25,019 bases of DNA from CAYYWP01 sp050176585 (GTDB lineage Bacteria; Desulfobacterota; Binatia; HRBIN30; CADEER01), in NCBI GenBank assembly GCA_050176585.1, contig JBFXHX010000045.1, forward strand, positions 1 to 25,019, written 5' to 3'. The notes beneath the pieces were generated by a model. It was not told the origin of the DNA. It saw only the letters and a list, made by a program, of their open reading frames with translations, and searched no databases. The translations under genes and the position numbers were made by a program. Shown here one piece after another: positions 23,971 through 25,019 of the stretch. Each line of letters begins with the position of its first letter. Position 1 is the stretch's first letter.

Positions 23971-24000
23971 CGCCTATCGTGAAGCAGAGGAATTCGTCAA
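23971..24000 (-). promoter_or_regulatory. possible promoter of the hydrolase/molybdenum hydroxylase operon
   Basis: On the minus strand TTGACG (24000-23995) is followed after 18 bases by TAGGCG (23976-23971), about 73 bases before the ATG at 23898. The segment is AT-rich compared with its surroundings. The -10 match is poor, so this is only a candidate. Confidence 0.25.
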
Positions 24001-24177
24001 ATGCAGTGTATTCGATCGCGGAGATTTGCCCGGAACTCCACGCCGGCCCCGGCGCGTGGCGATCGTGGTCATAGCCTTCGCGCGCGGTCGGACGACATTG
24101 CCGCATGCGCCATCGCCGGGGCCGCGCATCCGGCACCACCTGGAGGGCGCCGCTCTCCAGCCCCGGGGACGGACCGG

Positions 24178-24582
24178 CAGACCATGGACATCATCGCGGT
24201 GCGGCTCTAGGCCGGCGGCTTTCTCGGCAGCGGGTTCTATGTGTCGTTCTGGGTTGTGCTGGCCTGCCACGCCGCGATGCGGTTCGGTACGCTCATGGGC
24301 ACGCTCAGCGGCGGCTGGCGCATCGTGCGCACGATGGAGCTGCGCATCGCGCATTTGAAACCGGTCGGGCTTTTGCGCGGAGACAGCGGCGCTGCGACGC
24401 TCTTCCTCGGCGACGAATCTGGGCGTGCCGGTGTCGGCGGCCCACACGATCACCGCCCCATCGTTTGGGTGGGCTCGGTTACCAGTCCTTCGGCGGTGCG
24501 CTGGGGCGTCGCCGGGCGCATCGTGTGTGGGCGGGTGCTGACGATCCCCTGCTCGGCGCTGATCGCGGCGCTGACCTGGGCG
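24178..24582 (+). pseudogene. remnant of a PiT-family phosphate permease
   Basis: This is the C-terminal part of an inorganic phosphate transporter in decay. In one frame there is Q-T-M-D-I-I-A-V-R-L, then an in-frame TAG (24208-24210), then F-W-V-V-L-A-C-H-A-A-M and G-G-W-R-I-V-R-T-M, both typical PiT segments. Near 24411 the match moves to the next frame (T-N-L-G-V-P-V-S-A-A-H-T-I-T, the conserved PiT signature region). Near 24456 it returns to the first frame (V-G-S-V-T-S-P-S-A-V-R-W-G-V-A-G and L-T-I-P-C-S-A-L-I-A-A-L-T). The N-terminal half with its own signature is absent upstream. A stop codon, two compensating shifts and truncation make a working protein very unlikely. Bases 23899-24177 otherwise hold only the leader and promoter region of the minus-strand operon. 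Confidence 0.75.
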
Positions 24583-24723
24583 GTTGTAGCTCCGCGTAAT
24601 GTAGCCGCGGCGCCTTTGGGCGCACGGCATGCGCGCCGCGATGCCCGGGGCGTTGTGCGGCAATTGCGCTAGCGAGGCGCGCGCACCGGTCAAGGACGAT
24701 GCGCCGCGCCCCTCCGCCGGCGA

Positions 24724-24763
24724 TGCTCCGCGCCGCCGTGCAGGCACAGGTCCCGCGCCTACA
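24724..24763. repeat. dispersed palindromic repeat, second family (copy B)
   Basis: The minus-strand reading, starting TGTAGGCGCGGGACCTG, matches 12361-12400 at about 33 of the first 36 positions. The rest of the 379-base gap at 24583-24961 holds no gene that I can support; its last 130 bases are less GC-rich and should contain the promoter of the gene at 24962. Confidence 0.65.
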
Positions 24764-24961
24764 TCGAGAAACCGCGCGCCGCGGCATCTGGATCGCGGCG
24801 TTTTCGCTTGCAGCCCGCCACATGGCTCACTATTGACGCGGTTCGAATTCCTATCGAGAAGATTCCTAACTTCACTGAACCATCGGGTCATTGCGCGCGG
24901 TGGGGGACGGAGAGGGTCGGGGCCGTGGCGGCGCGCGCGGACGGATCGGAGGGACGTAGAG

Positions 24962-25019
24962 ATGGGACAAGCAGAGGACATCGCGGAGATTCGGCGGATT
25001 CACCGGCAGTGGTGGACGG
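24962..25019 (+). CDS. start of a gene cut by the right edge, possibly NTF2/SnoaL-like
   Basis: Only 19 codons are visible: M-G-Q-A-E-D-I-A-E-I-R-R-I-H-R-Q-W-W-T. The ATG is preceded by GGAGG at a good distance, which makes the start convincing. The amphipathic D-I-x-x-I-R-x-I-x-x-x-W pattern is typical of the first helix of SnoaL/NTF2-like small proteins, but this is too short to assign a family. Confidence 0.6.
   Translation, partial: MGQAEDIAEIRRIHRQWWT

Noticed and set aside
20647..23982. 1111-codon plus-strand open frame
   Set aside because: It is antisense to the large subunit B and hydrolase genes, which have complete catalytic motifs, ribosome-binding sites and coupled overlaps. The translation is Arg/His/Asp-rich and has no recognisable domain. 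Long antisense frames are expected in GC-rich DNA.
23974..24981. 335-codon minus-strand open frame
   Set aside because: It crosses the PiT remnant, a dispersed repeat and the start of the gene at 24962, with no recognisable domain and Arg/Ala/Pro-rich composition.

Overview
The window is about 25 kb of very GC-rich bacterial DNA with dense, mostly long genes on both strands. I see no rRNA, tRNA, CRISPR array, transposase or phage gene. Lipoproteins and a secreted cellulase with Thr/Ala/Pro linkers, FAD-independent-looking molybdenum hydroxylases, split LigD-type repair proteins and dispersed palindromic repeats point to a Gram-negative, aerobic or facultative, soil-type lineage. A deltaproteobacteria-like or Candidatus Binatota-like genome is my best guess. 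That is an inference from style, not a placement from a marker gene.

Layout, left to right. (1) 1-1495, minus: 5'-complete start of a large lipoprotein of unknown function that runs off the left edge. (2) 1667-5058: a DNA-repair block with a stand-alone LigD-type polymerase/primase (+), facing a stand-alone LigD-type ATP-dependent ligase translationally coupled to an exonuclease III-type AP endonuclease (both minus). A 91-bp palindromic repeat fills the gap between the convergent genes. No Ku gene is in view. (3) 5166-10032, plus: three exported proteins: a lipoprotein with 14 propeller repeats, a small lipoprotein with three identically spaced four-cysteine modules, and a GH9 cellulase with two CBM2-like domains. 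(4) 10058-14869: a CynX-type MFS carrier, a decayed small gene, a DUF4126 membrane protein, a phytoene-dehydrogenase-like flavoprotein, a small proline-rich ORF and a SLOG-like protein. (5) 15174-17724, plus: an overlapping pair of transporters (MFS and APC). (6) 17733-23898, minus: a four-gene operon of an alpha/beta hydrolase, a molybdopterin large subunit, a 2Fe-2S small subunit and a second molybdopterin large subunit. Each of the last three genes is joined to the next by a one-base TGATG overlap, and there is no FAD subunit. (7) 23899-25019: promoter region, a degraded PiT phosphate-permease fragment, a dispersed repeat, and the start of a gene running off the right edge.

The most interesting items are the two-large-subunit molybdenum hydroxylase operon, the split end-joining module with a coupled AP endonuclease, and two families of palindromic dispersed repeats sitting at gene ends. 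One repeat copy has been absorbed as the coding tail of a transporter. Two decayed genes (11554-11826 and 24178-24582) show that the intergenic stretches hold remnants as well as regulation. Several genes lack a Shine-Dalgarno site and instead have a -10-like hexamer 6-9 nt before the start codon, which suggests leaderless transcripts.
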